Below are positions 1 through 8,050 of a stretch of DNA of 32,932 nt, piece after piece. Below the pieces are notes generated by a model. It ran no database searches. It had not been told where the DNA came from and saw nothing but the letters and a program-made list of their open reading frames with translations. How positions within the stretch are numbered: the stretch's first letter is position 1; each line of letters starts with the position of its first letter. The DNA lies in contig CAMAVH010000021.1 of assembly GCA_945861615.1 (NCBI GenBank), positions 1 to 32,932 on the forward strand, in the 5' to 3' direction. The stretch is from Rhizobium sp. Q54. GTDB taxonomy: Bacteria; Pseudomonadota; Alphaproteobacteria; SMXQ01. Position numbers and translations under genes: made by a program.

Positions 1-174
1 AAGCATCTGCGCGAGACGGCTTACGCCTTCGCGGTCGAGGTCGTCGCCGTCGATCAGGAAGCCAGCCAGGAAGAACTTCGCGTGTTGGAATTGATGCGCC
101 ACCGCCTCGATGTGGAGCGCCTCGTCGCCGCCGGCATCGAACGCGGCGCAGCCGCCCGCTACGCGCGGGCGTAA
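1..174 (+). CDS. TerB-like protein, 3' end only
   Basis: The frame is open from the first base to a TAA at 172-174 and gives the last 57 residues of a protein whose start lies outside the window. The helical sequence (LRETAYAFAVEVVAVD, then QEELRVLELMRHRL) resembles the C-terminal part of TerB-like proteins annotated as tellurite-resistance TerB family, an all-helical family of uncertain biochemical role. It is convergent with the globin gene, with only five bases between the two stop codons and no obvious terminator. Family assignment is from pattern recall and is moderate; no function in tellurite resistance is implied. Confidence 0.55.
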   Translation, partial: KHLRETAYAFAVEVVAVDQEASQEELRVLELMRHRLDVERLVAAGIERGAAARYARA

Positions 175-179
175 ACCCC

Positions 180-626
180 TCAGTTCTCCGTCCGGTGGAA
201 GCGCTCGCCTTTGCGTAAGCTGACGCCCTGCCCGATGGCGACGCCCATCTCCAGGCTATTGGCGATATTGCGCGCCCGTTCGAGGAAATGATCGGCGGCG
301 GCCGGCGGGCAAAGCTCGCGCGCCGTCGCTTCGAACAGCATCAACCAGCGGTCGAAATGCGCGGCATCGACCGGCAGCTTCATATGGATCGGCATGGGTG
401 TGCCGCTGTAGCGGCCGTTGAGCAGCGCGACCGACGACCAAAAGGCGAACATGCGCTGCAGATGCGGCTCCCAATCTTTGATGCGCGCGGCGAACACCGG
501 ACCGATCAGATCGTCCTCTTGAACCTTGGCGTAAAAGCCTCGCACAAGACGCTCGATCATCGCCTCGTCGATGCCGGTGCGGGCAACGATGTCGGCGGTG
601 ATCTGGGCGCGGGATTCGACGGACAT
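180..626 (-). CDS. Group III truncated hemoglobin
   Basis: A 148-residue protein with the 2-on-2 globin pattern of group III truncated hemoglobins. FYAKV (31-35) places Tyr32 near the B10 position. H-F-D-R-W (90-94) gives His90 as the likely proximal F8 heme ligand. Known relatives bind O2 or NO and are linked to nitrosative or oxygen stress in bacteria. The gene is the last of a minus-strand operon: its ATG lies four bases after the stop of the large flavoprotein gene, so the two are almost certainly co-transcribed. Sitting behind a siroheme sulfite/nitrite reductase and its likely reductase, it may deal with NO made during nitrite reduction, or scavenge O2; this is inference. The Shine-Dalgarno is weak, consistent with translational coupling. 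Confidence 0.88.
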   Translation of the reverse strand: MSVESRAQITADIVARTGIDEAMIERLVRGFYAKVQEDDLIGPVFAARIKDWEPHLQRMFAFWSSVALLNGRYSGTPMPIHMKLPVDAAHFDRWLMLFEATARELCPPAAADHFLERARNIANSLEMGVAIGQGVSLRKGERFHRTEN

Positions 627-630
627 CAGC

Positions 631-3600
631 CTATTCAGCAGCCGTCGCGCGCAGGTTGAGCCGCTTGAGGCAGCGGTCGATCCACTGCGCGGTCAGCTTC
701 TCCTGGGCGCGGTTCTGCCCCAGGCGTTCGCGCAAGGAGCGGAAATCCACCACGTCGAGCGGCTGGTCCTGGTTGTAGCAGGTGAAGACGACGTGGCTCT
801 TGCCGGTGATCGGATCGGTGTGCGTCTGCAGGCACTGGGCGCAGATTTCCTTCATCATGCATTGCATCGGCGAGTTGATGCTGCCGAAGGCCTGATGGTC
901 CGGCTTGAGATAAGGCTTCAGCACCGTGTGGCGGGAACGGCCGACCGCCGCCATCATGCCGTCCGAGCCGATGGCGATGATGCGGTTCACGGCATCGAGC
1001 TTGATCGGAATCTCGCCGAGCGCGCCCGAGCCGTAAGAGACCATCGCCTCGACGATATTGCCGACGAAGCGCTTATCTTGCGGGCGCGTCGGATCGAAGC
1101 CGGGCCCTTCGTCGGAGCACCAGATCACCACGTCGGACGCCGCTTCGATCTGCTCGACCTTGTAGCGGTCGATGAGTTTCTTATAGCCGGCGAAATAGAG
1201 CACCTTCGAGCCGGCGGCGCGCAACGCCTGGCCGATCGAGAACAGCACGGCGTTGCCGAGGCCGCCGCCGACCAGCAGCACCGTCTCGCCGGCCGGGGTT
1301 TCCGTGGCGGCGCCGGTCGGGCCCATAAGGATGACCGGCTCGCCGATCTTGAGCGAGGCGCAAAGATCGCTCGAACCGCCCATCTCCAGGGCGATCACGG
1401 AGATCAGACCGCGCTCGCGATCGACCCAGGCGCCGGTCAGCGCCAAACCTTCCATGCTGAGGATCGTGCCGTCGATGCGCGGCGCCAGGCTCTCGAAATT
1501 CTGCATGCGGTAGAACTGGCCCGGCTCGAAATTCTTCGCGGCAAGCGGCGCATGCACCACCACCTCGATGATCGTCGGCGTCAGGCGATTGACCGCATGC
1601 ACCGTGGCGCGCAGCGCGCGGTTCATGTCGGCGACGAGGTCGGCAGGCGTCACGGCGGTCGGGGCGCGCTTGGCGAGCACGCGGCTGACGACGGGATATC
1701 CTTGCTTCGCGCTGCCCATGGCTTTCACCACGTTGCCGGCGAAGGACGGATGCAGATCGCCGAAAAAGCTGACGGCGCGGCCGTCGGGCTCGATCGCGGT
1801 GAGCACGCGCACGTTCTCGGGCTTGGCGAGCTTCTCCGGCGTCGCCGGAGCGCCGTCATCGTCCAACGCGCGGAAATATTTGCCATCGAGCGACATGTGA
1901 CCAGAGTCTTCGCGCGCCAGTACGGTGTTGGGCTGGGTGCCGGCGGCGATCAGCACGCTTTTGGCGGGCAGCTGCACGGTCTTGCCTGAGTCCACCAGGC
2001 GGCCATCATCGCCAGCCTCCATGCGGGCGCAGGTGATGGCCCGGGCATGGCCGAACTCGTCGACCTCTATCTCGACCGGGCTGAGGCCTTCGGCGAAATC
2101 GATGCCCTCCTCCATCGCCTTTTCCACTTCCTCGTGGTTCAGCGTGTAGCTCGGGCTGTCGGTCATCCAGCGGCGATAGGCCAGCGTCGCGCCGCCCCAA
2201 GAACGCAGCAGCTTGATCAGGTTCGCTTCGCGCTTCTCTTTCGCGGCCAACTCACGCTCGGCGCGGATGGCGCGGGCATGGGCGAGGAATTCGTCGGCGA
2301 TGAGCGTGTCTTCCGGATTCCAAGTCGCGCGCACCTTCGCCTCGCCGCGCTCGGCGGCCAGCGTCTCGTAGCGAGCCAAGAACTTCTCGACCTGCACCGG
2401 ATAATAGGCGAGCGATTCGGTCGCCGTATCGATGGCGGTCAGGCCGCCGCCGATGACGACGACCGGCAGGCGCAGCTGCAGATTGGCGAGCGAGCCGGGT
2501 TTGGCCGCGCCGGTGAGCTGCAAGCCCATGAGGAAATCGGAGGCCTGGCGCACGCCGCGCGCCAGCGCATTGGGCATCTCGATGAAGGTCGGGCGGCCCG
2601 CGCCGGCGCAGAGCGCGATATGGTCGAAGCCGCGCGCCAGCGCCGATTCGATGGTCAATGTGCCGCCAAAACGCACACCGCCGAACATGGCGAAACTGGC
2701 GCGGCGCTCCAAGAGCAGGCGCACGATCTTGAGGAAGTTCTTGTCCCAACGGACCGTGATGCCGTATTCGGCGACGCCGCCGAAGCCGGCCATGGCGCGA
2801 TCGCCCAGGGATTCGGTCAGTTCGGCGATGTCGCGGATCGGCCTGAAGGGGACACGGGCCCCGTCGAGCGCCACGCCGGAGATCTCCTCAGGCAACGGCT
2901 CGATCTTGAGTCCGTCGACCGCGACGACGGTGTGGCCGTCGTTCATCAGGTGATGGGCGAGCGTATAGCCGGCCGGGCCCAAGCCGACGACCAGCACCTT
3001 GTAGCCGGCATCCGCCTTCGGTAGCGGGCGGCGGATGTTCAGCGGATTCCAGCGCGTCAGCAGACTATAAAGCTCGAAGCCCCAGGGCAGCGCCAGCACG
3101 TCTTTCAAGGTGCGCGTCTCGACCTGCGGGATGTTGACCGGCTCCTGCTTCTGATAGATGCAGGACTTCATGCAGTCGTTGCAGATGCGATGGCCGGTGC
3201 CCGCCGTCATCGGATTGTCGATGACGACGACGGCCAGAGCGCCGAGCGTATGGCCCGCCGCCTTCAGGCTGTTCATCTCGGAGATTTTCTCTTCGAGCGG
3301 GCAGCCGGCGAGCGTCACGCCGAACGGGCTCTTCTGATAAGCGCCGGTCTTGCGGTCCTTCAGGCCCTTCGAGCAGGAATCCTTGCCCTGGTTGTGGCAG
3401 AAGATGCAGTAGTTCGCCTGATCGAGCGCGGCATTGAGGTCCATGCCGGCATCGGTCAGCGCGAATCCCTGGCGCTGGCGCCAATGATGCGGCGACAAGC
3501 GGATCATCGTTACGCCGTCGCGCACTTCGGTTTCGACCGGCACAAGATGCTGGAAATCAAGCTTCTTCGGCACCTTGAACAGCACGCCGCCAGCGAAGCG

Positions 3601-4146
3601 CGCCTGGCCGGCCGGATGCAGCGTCGCCCAGGCGGCGAAGGCTTCGGCGAAATCGAGCGCTTCCTTGTTCGCGGCCTCGTCCTTCTGCCAATCCAACACG
3701 GCTGTCGCGAAGGCCAACTCCGTCACTGGCACGCCGAGCTTGGCGACCAATACCGCTTCGATCGGCGCGATGTCGAGGACGGCCAGTTCGTCGGGTTTGA
3801 AGCGCTTGACGGCGCGGCGCTGCACGAATAGGCGCTTCACTTCGTAAAGCGGCGACAGCGCATCATGCCTGGCGGCCAGCGCACGCAACTCTTCGGAAAT
3901 GCCGAACAGGCTTCCGATGAAGTCTTCGAGATGCGGCGCAAGATCGATGATCAGCGCCGACTCGTCCTTGTCCTCGACCGCGTCCGGCGTGGCGCGCGCC
4001 GCCATCAGGCGGTTGAACAGATCGACGTCCGCCGCTTGCAGATGGGCGACGAAGGCGCCGTCGAGCTTGATCAGGCCATCCCGCGCATAAAGATCGGCGA
4101 AAGCGAGACCGTGAGAGAGGTTCAGGGGCGCGGCGGACTGGGTCAT
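631..4146 (-). CDS. Single-chain GltD/NfnB-PyrK/NfnA-like iron-sulfur flavoprotein
   Basis: A 1171-residue multidomain oxidoreductase. Residues 1-240 match nothing I recognise. A GltD/NfnB-like iron-sulfur segment follows (C247, C250, C258, C282 and C322, C325, C329), then an FAD-binding Rossmann motif (G388-x-G390-P-A-G393) and a second nucleotide-binding motif (IGGGLTAID, 565-573). From about 845 to the end there is a ferredoxin-NADP reductase/PyrK-like half with VGGGLGNA (959-966) and a C-terminal [2Fe-2S] cysteine set C1096-x5-C1102-x2-C1105-x17-C1123. NfnA and NfnB, or GltD and PyrK, are normally separate chains; here both are in one polypeptide with an extra N-terminal domain. The gene lies downstream of a siroheme reductase, so it probably passes NAD(P)H electrons to it. 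Automated tools may call it glutamate synthase small subunit, but no GltB is nearby. No good Shine-Dalgarno precedes the ATG, so the start is less sure than the frame. Confidence 0.82.
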   Translation of the reverse strand: MTQSAAPLNLSHGLAFADLYARDGLIKLDGAFVAHLQAADVDLFNRLMAARATPDAVEDKDESALIIDLAPHLEDFIGSLFGISEELRALAARHDALSPLYEVKRLFVQRRAVKRFKPDELAVLDIAPIEAVLVAKLGVPVTELAFATAVLDWQKDEAANKEALDFAEAFAAWATLHPAGQARFAGGVLFKVPKKLDFQHLVPVETEVRDGVTMIRLSPHHWRQRQGFALTDAGMDLNAALDQANYCIFCHNQGKDSCSKGLKDRKTGAYQKSPFGVTLAGCPLEEKISEMNSLKAAGHTLGALAVVVIDNPMTAGTGHRICNDCMKSCIYQKQEPVNIPQVETRTLKDVLALPWGFELYSLLTRWNPLNIRRPLPKADAGYKVLVVGLGPAGYTLAHHLMNDGHTVVAVDGLKIEPLPEEISGVALDGARVPFRPIRDIAELTESLGDRAMAGFGGVAEYGITVRWDKNFLKIVRLLLERRASFAMFGGVRFGGTLTIESALARGFDHIALCAGAGRPTFIEMPNALARGVRQASDFLMGLQLTGAAKPGSLANLQLRLPVVVIGGGLTAIDTATESLAYYPVQVEKFLARYETLAAERGEAKVRATWNPEDTLIADEFLAHARAIRAERELAAKEKREANLIKLLRSWGGATLAYRRWMTDSPSYTLNHEEVEKAMEEGIDFAEGLSPVEIEVDEFGHARAITCARMEAGDDGRLVDSGKTVQLPAKSVLIAAGTQPNTVLAREDSGHMSLDGKYFRALDDDGAPATPEKLAKPENVRVLTAIEPDGRAVSFFGDLHPSFAGNVVKAMGSAKQGYPVVSRVLAKRAPTAVTPADLVADMNRALRATVHAVNRLTPTIIEVVVHAPLAAKNFEPGQFYRMQNFESLAPRIDGTILSMEGLALTGAWVDRERGLISVIALEMGGSSDLCASLKIGEPVILMGPTGAATETPAGETVLLVGGGLGNAVLFSIGQALRAAGSKVLYFAGYKKLIDRYKVEQIEAASDVVIWCSDEGPGFDPTRPQDKRFVGNIVEAMVSYGSGALGEIPIKLDAVNRIIAIGSDGMMAAVGRSRHTVLKPYLKPDHQAFGSINSPMQCMMKEICAQCLQTHTDPITGKSHVVFTCYNQDQPLDVVDFRSLRERLGQNRAQEKLTAQWIDRCLKRLNLRATAAE

Positions 4147-4163
4147 GACGGCAAGCGGCTTTG

Positions 4164-4215
4164 TAAAGAAAGAAGGGGCGCGCCGGCTCAGTCAGGCATG
4201 ACTGGCGGCGCGCCC
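4164..4215 (-). terminator. Intercistronic terminator/attenuator-like nested hairpin
   Basis: Between the siroheme reductase and flavoprotein genes, a 10-bp outer stem (4176-4185 with 4206-4215, GGGCGCGCCG/CGGCGCGCCC) encloses a perfect 6-bp inner stem (CAGTCA/TGACTG, 4189-4194 with 4199-4204). Read on the minus strand it is followed by the tract TTCTTTCTTT. This is the shape of an intrinsic terminator placed inside an operon and could lower expression of the two downstream genes or mark an mRNA processing site. A second, smaller inverted repeat (TGGCCG/CGGCCA) lies at about 4233-4252. Confidence 0.6.
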
Positions 4216-4267
4216 TATTTACAGCATATGGGGTGGCCGGCCTAGATCGGCCAGCCGGATCGCGGGG

Positions 4268-6436
4268 CTAGCGGCCCTTGATCATATCGAGCACGGAGCC
4301 GCCGGCCGAATCGTCGAGGCCGGCGCCGAAGCCGGCGAAGCCCGCCGCGGCGACCGGCTTGGCGATGACGTCCTCCACCGTGTCCTGCCACAGGGCGAGG
4401 GCCTCGCGCAGGGCATCGATCTGGCCGTCCTTTTGGCTCAATTTGGCGCGGGCGGCGAGATAGCCGTCGAGCGCCCCGATCACCTCGGCATCGCTGGGAT
4501 AGGCCGAACGCACGCCGCTGATCGCCATCTCTTCGCTGTCGTCCTCGGCGCCCGGCATCATGGCGCGGATGCGCAGGCGCTGGGCCGAGTAGCGGAAGCC
4601 GAGATCGGCGAAGTCGCGGGCGCGATCGTTCTGGCCGGCGGCCAGGGCGCGGTCGGTCGAGATCAACGCGTCGTCGGCCAGGTCCTTCTGCACGTCGTCG
4701 TCCGCCGTGGCGGCAGCGCATTCGGCGGTGCGGCCGGCCGGCGGCATGAATTCCCAGTCCTCGCCGAAATCGAAGAACAGGCCTTCGTTCGCCGGATCGA
4801 CTTCCTTCTCGACCGGCTCGATCAGGGCGCGGATGCCGTCCTTGCCGAGGCGCAGCGACCAGTCGCGCACGCTCTCGTCGCCCTGTTTGCCGGCGGCGTA
4901 GCCATCGAGCAGCAATTCCAGCGCGCGCTTGGCGAGGCGGGCCGGCACGACCGGACCCAACAGGCCGAGATGGCCGTTCTTGCGCTCTTCGCCGCCGACA
5001 TAGATCTGGTAATGCGGCGCGTTGCGCGAACCGATTTTCTTGCCCATGCCGCGGAAGCCGAAGTCCGCCACGTGATGCAGGCCGCAGCCGTTCTGGCAGC
5101 CGGAGATCTTGATATTGAGATTCGGCTTGGCCGCGTAATTGGTGGCCAATTTCTGCACTTCGAGACCGAAGGTCTGCGAAGTGGTGATGCCGATGCCGCA
5201 AGTCGTCGTGCCCGGGCAGGCGATGACGTTGGCGACATCGCCGGGGTGCTTCTCGACGCCGAAGCCGAGGGCGCGCACGGCGGCGACGACTTTTTCCACC
5301 ACTTCGGGCTTGAGGCCCTCGATGACGAGATTCTGGTCGCGCGTGGTGCGCAGGCCGGCGGCGCCATTCTGCTCGGCGATGGCGACGAACTGATCCATCT
5401 CGTCGGACGACAGCAGGCCCAATTCGGGCTTGGCGACGACGGCGACCTTGCCATTGTGCTGTTGCACGACGCCGCCAGGCGACGTCGGCTCCGGCGCGTT
5501 CTCGCCCTGGCGCCAATCGAGCGGCTGCCAGGGGCGTTGCGGCATGGTCTTGGTACGGGCGAATTCTTCCTCGAACAGCGCGCGGAACTTCTCGGCGCCG
5601 AAGCGCTTATTGACGAACTTGATGCGCGCTTGGTTGCGGTTGCGGCGGTTGGAATAGCGCTGATGGATGCGCACCAAGGCCTCGACCACCGCCGGCAGGT
5701 CCTTCTCCTCGACGAAGTCGGCGACCAGCGCGGCCGGCACGGCGATGCCGCCGGTGCCGCCGCCGGCATAGGCCTTGAAGCCCGGGCGACCGGACGCGTC
5801 GCGCAGGGCGACGAGGCCGAGATCGTGGATCGACGAGGAGGCGCAATCGGTCTCGCAGCCGGACACGGTGATCTTGAACTTGCGCGGCATGTGCTGGACG
5901 AGCGGGTGGCGAATCCAGCTCAAGGCAAGACGGTCGGCGACCTTGCCGGCGTCGACATGCTCGCGCGGGCAGATGCCGGCGAGCTGGCAGGAAGTCATGT
6001 TGCGCAGCGTGTTGCCGCAGGCCTCGCGCGAGGTCAGGCCGCGTTCATAGAGGAATTGCAGCAGGTCCGGCGCGTCGTCCGGCTTGATGAAATAGATTTG
6101 CAGATCCTGGCGCGTGGAGACGTGAATCTTGGCGCCGGCGAACTTGCGGTTGGCCTCGGCCACCGTGCGCGCCCAGTCGAACGGCAAGAGGCCGCCCGGC
6201 ACCTTGATGCGCAGCATATGGACGTTCGGCTGCAGCTGGCCGTAGAGGCCGAAACGCAGGCGGAAGCCCTGCCATTTCGTGGCGTCCCATTCGCCCGACT
6301 TCACTTTCGCGTAAGCCGCGCGAAATTCGTCGGCGTCGGAGACGCGCGCCAAAGGCTCGAGGCCGTTGGCTTCGTCGAAGGACGGCGGGGCTTGCCGGGC
6401 GCGCGCGGCGGCAGCCAGATCGAAGGTCTCGGACAT
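4268..6436 (-). CDS. Siroheme sulfite/nitrite reductase homologue with cysteine motifs in both halves
   Basis: A 722-residue protein of the sulfite/nitrite reductase hemoprotein family, which reduces sulfite to sulfide or nitrite to ammonia by six-electron transfer at siroheme coupled to [4Fe-4S]. The C-terminal half has the expected ligands C407-x5-C413 and C447-x3-C451. The N-terminal half also has C150-x5-C156 and C194-x3-C198, where typical assimilatory CysI/NirA proteins have lost these cysteines. It is longer than the usual 550-600 residues: about 560-722 is an extra, mostly helical and acidic extension I do not recognise. The start is supported by a GAGGGAG Shine-Dalgarno upstream of the ATG. 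It is the first gene of the operon; the next two encode the likely electron donor and a globin. Sulfite versus nitrite as substrate cannot be decided from sequence. Confidence 0.85.
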   Translation of the reverse strand: MSETFDLAAAARARQAPPSFDEANGLEPLARVSDADEFRAAYAKVKSGEWDATKWQGFRLRFGLYGQLQPNVHMLRIKVPGGLLPFDWARTVAEANRKFAGAKIHVSTRQDLQIYFIKPDDAPDLLQFLYERGLTSREACGNTLRNMTSCQLAGICPREHVDAGKVADRLALSWIRHPLVQHMPRKFKITVSGCETDCASSSIHDLGLVALRDASGRPGFKAYAGGGTGGIAVPAALVADFVEEKDLPAVVEALVRIHQRYSNRRNRNQARIKFVNKRFGAEKFRALFEEEFARTKTMPQRPWQPLDWRQGENAPEPTSPGGVVQQHNGKVAVVAKPELGLLSSDEMDQFVAIAEQNGAAGLRTTRDQNLVIEGLKPEVVEKVVAAVRALGFGVEKHPGDVANVIACPGTTTCGIGITTSQTFGLEVQKLATNYAAKPNLNIKISGCQNGCGLHHVADFGFRGMGKKIGSRNAPHYQIYVGGEERKNGHLGLLGPVVPARLAKRALELLLDGYAAGKQGDESVRDWSLRLGKDGIRALIEPVEKEVDPANEGLFFDFGEDWEFMPPAGRTAECAAATADDDVQKDLADDALISTDRALAAGQNDRARDFADLGFRYSAQRLRIRAMMPGAEDDSEEMAISGVRSAYPSDAEVIGALDGYLAARAKLSQKDGQIDALREALALWQDTVEDVIAKPVAAAGFAGFGAGLDDSAGGSVLDMIKGR

Positions 6437-6535
6437 ATGAAATCTCCCTCGCCCCCGGATGAAGGGGCGGTCAACAGGCGCGCATTATGGCCAGGGGCCC
6501 TCCAAAGTCAACGGAAGGAAGTGTAAAATATATTA

Positions 6536-6558
6536 TATTACATATTATAAATGTAATA
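6536..6558. promoter_or_regulatory. 23-bp near-perfect palindromic operator
   Basis: The arms TATTACAT (6536-6543) and ATGTAATA (6551-6558) are perfect reverse complements, and the 7-bp centre is itself symmetric except for one pair. It stands in an AT-rich island within GC-rich DNA between the divergent siroheme reductase operon and ctaA. The length and shape suit a dimeric repressor, for example an Rrf2-type (NsrR/IscR-like) regulator. No such regulator gene is in the window and the regulator is unknown. It is not an FNR box (TTGAT-N4-ATCAA). Confidence 0.6.
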
Positions 6559-6571
6559 ATGCGGATTTCAA
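6542..6571 (-). promoter_or_regulatory. Predicted sigma70-type promoter of the siroheme reductase operon
   Basis: Read on the minus strand there is a -35 TTGAAA (6571-6566), an 18-bp spacer and a -10 TAATAT (6547-6542). The palindrome at 6536-6558 covers the -10, as expected for repression. Transcription would start near 6535, leaving a leader of about 100 nt before the ATG at 6436. Prediction only. Confidence 0.4.
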
Positions 6572-6643
6572 ATTGGGAATCCTTGCATCCGGCAGTCCCC
6601 GCGCGCATATCTGCCGCGCCCCCCAGCCGTTCCAGGTGCCGAT

Positions 6644-7723
6644 ATGTCCGCCAGCGCGTCTCTCGCCGCTCTCCGCCCCCAGCCCACGCCGGACCGCCTG
6701 ATCGGCGGCTGGCTCGCCCTCTCGGCGGCGATGGTCTTCGTCATGATCGTGATCGGCGGCGTGACCCGCCTCACCGAATCGGGCCTCTCCATCGTCGAAT
6801 GGCAACCCCTGATGGGCGCGCTGCCGCCCTTGAGCGAGTCGCATTGGCAGCAGCTGTTCGACAAATACCGGCAGTTTCCCGAATACCAGAAGGTCAATCT
6901 CGGCATGACCCTGGCCGAGTTCAAAGGCATCTTCTGGCTCGAGTATATCCATCGCCTGTGGGGCCGGCTGATCGGTCTCGTCTTCGCCTTGCCGGCCCTC
7001 TATTTTTTCCTGAAAGGCTGGCTGCGCGGCAAGCTGCTGGTCCAGGTCGCCGTACTCTTCCTGCTCGGCGGCGCGCAGGGTGCCCTCGGCTGGTTCATGG
7101 TCAAAAGCGGCCTGGTCAACGATCCGCAGGTCAGCCCCTACCGCCTGACCGCCCATCTGCTGCTCGCGCTCGCCGTGTTCGGCTGGCTCTTATGGCTGGC
7201 GCTCGCCCGCCTGCGCCCCGATGACGGCTGGACGGCGGTCGAGGGCGGCTTTTCCGCCGAGGCGCGGCGCCTGCGCGCATTCAGCCATCCGCTCGCGCTT
7301 CTGCTGCTAATCACCATCGCCAGCGGCGGCTTCGTCGCCGGGCTCGACGCGGGCCTGACCTACAATACATTTCCCTTGATGGACGGCCGCTTTATTCCCG
7401 AGGGCTACGCCGCGCTCTCGCCCTTTTGGCACAACCTGTTCGAAAATATTCCCTCGGTGCAGTTCAACCACCGCTGGCTGGCGATGACGACGGCGGCCCT
7501 GCTGATCGCTTTCGCGCTTTATGCCCAGAGCAAGGGCCTGCCCCCAGCGGCCAAACAGGCCAGCCGCGCATTGCTTGCCATGGCGCTGATCCAGCCGACG
7601 ATCGGCATCGCCACGCTGCTCGCCGTCGTCCCGGTGTCGCTCGGGGCGCTGCATCAAGCCGGCGCGGTCGTTTTACTGGGCTGCCTGCTCTGGACGATGC
7701 GGACGCTGAAACAACGCGCTTGA
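6644..7723 (+). CDS. ctaA: Heme A synthase CtaA (COX15 family)
   Basis: A 359-residue integral membrane protein with about eight hydrophobic helices. It oxidises the C8 methyl of heme O to a formyl group, making heme A for aa3-type cytochrome oxidase. The two-fold repeat and its four heme-ligand histidines are visible: His103 in EYIHRLWGR, His171 in LTAHLLLAL, His276 in FNHRW and His337 in GALHQAG. Glu100, the conserved acid close to the first histidine, is also present. Length is normal for alphaproteobacterial CtaA. It is transcribed divergently from the siroheme reductase operon and stands alone, without other cytochrome oxidase genes. The start chosen is the ATG that begins the soluble N-terminus ahead of helix 1. 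Confidence 0.95.
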   Translation: MSASASLAALRPQPTPDRLIGGWLALSAAMVFVMIVIGGVTRLTESGLSIVEWQPLMGALPPLSESHWQQLFDKYRQFPEYQKVNLGMTLAEFKGIFWLEYIHRLWGRLIGLVFALPALYFFLKGWLRGKLLVQVAVLFLLGGAQGALGWFMVKSGLVNDPQVSPYRLTAHLLLALAVFGWLLWLALARLRPDDGWTAVEGGFSAEARRLRAFSHPLALLLLITIASGGFVAGLDAGLTYNTFPLMDGRFIPEGYAALSPFWHNLFENIPSVQFNHRWLAMTTAALLIAFALYAQSKGLPPAAKQASRALLAMALIQPTIGIATLLAVVPVSLGALHQAGAVVLLGCLLWTMRTLKQRA

Positions 7724-8050
7724 GCGGCATGCCGAACGGCTTGACCAGGACTCTCAGAATGTTAAGGTTTCGAAAAGTTAGAATAGTAAGAATTTAACGT
7801 CGATCCGTTCGCCCGCCCCCGAGACCGTTATGCCTGCAGCCTCAGGTTGCCTTCTTGCCTGCGGACACCCTACGGGATCGCCCATATCGTCCTGAAAGTC
7901 GCGTTTTTGCAGTGCAGCATCTGTCCTACACGGTTGCGCCAAGGCGAGGCCGTGCCACAATCCGAAACAGGCATTTAAAGAAGACGGCGCCGGGGAGCGC
8001 CGAATGCAGCCGTCCATGCTTCACCGTCCATATCTGCAAGGGAGACTCGA
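7724..8050. other. Intergenic region upstream of the TRAP importer
   Basis: These 327 bp hold no convincing gene. There is an AT-rich patch at 7757-7797 but no clear -35/-10 pair. A GC-rich inverted repeat, CGGCGC (7985-7990) with GCGCCG (7997-8002) around a 6-nt loop, lies about 50 bp before the importer start and could fold in its leader. A GGGAG Shine-Dalgarno is next to the ATG. The TTGATATCTAA motif found at the two catabolic promoters is not present here. Confidence 0.4.

Noticed and set aside
571-1989. Long plus-strand open frame (472 codons) opposite the flavoprotein gene
   Set aside because: It is antisense to a gene with clear cofactor motifs. The translation is Arg/His/Ala-rich without family character, as expected for GC-rich shadow frames.
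631-4146. Assignment as glutamate synthase small chain
   Set aside because: Only the middle third is GltD-like. The protein also has a PyrK/NfnA-like half and a long N-terminal domain, and no GltB gene is nearby.
4433-6526. Plus-strand open frame of 697 codons opposite the siroheme reductase
   Set aside because: Shadow of the real gene through GC-rich third positions. No domain or Shine-Dalgarno support, and it crosses the predicted promoter of the opposite operon.
7757-7798. GTTAA/TTAAC inverted pair in the AT-rich patch before the TRAP importer
   Set aside because: Five-base arms with a 28-base gap are expected by chance; no promoter could be fitted to it.
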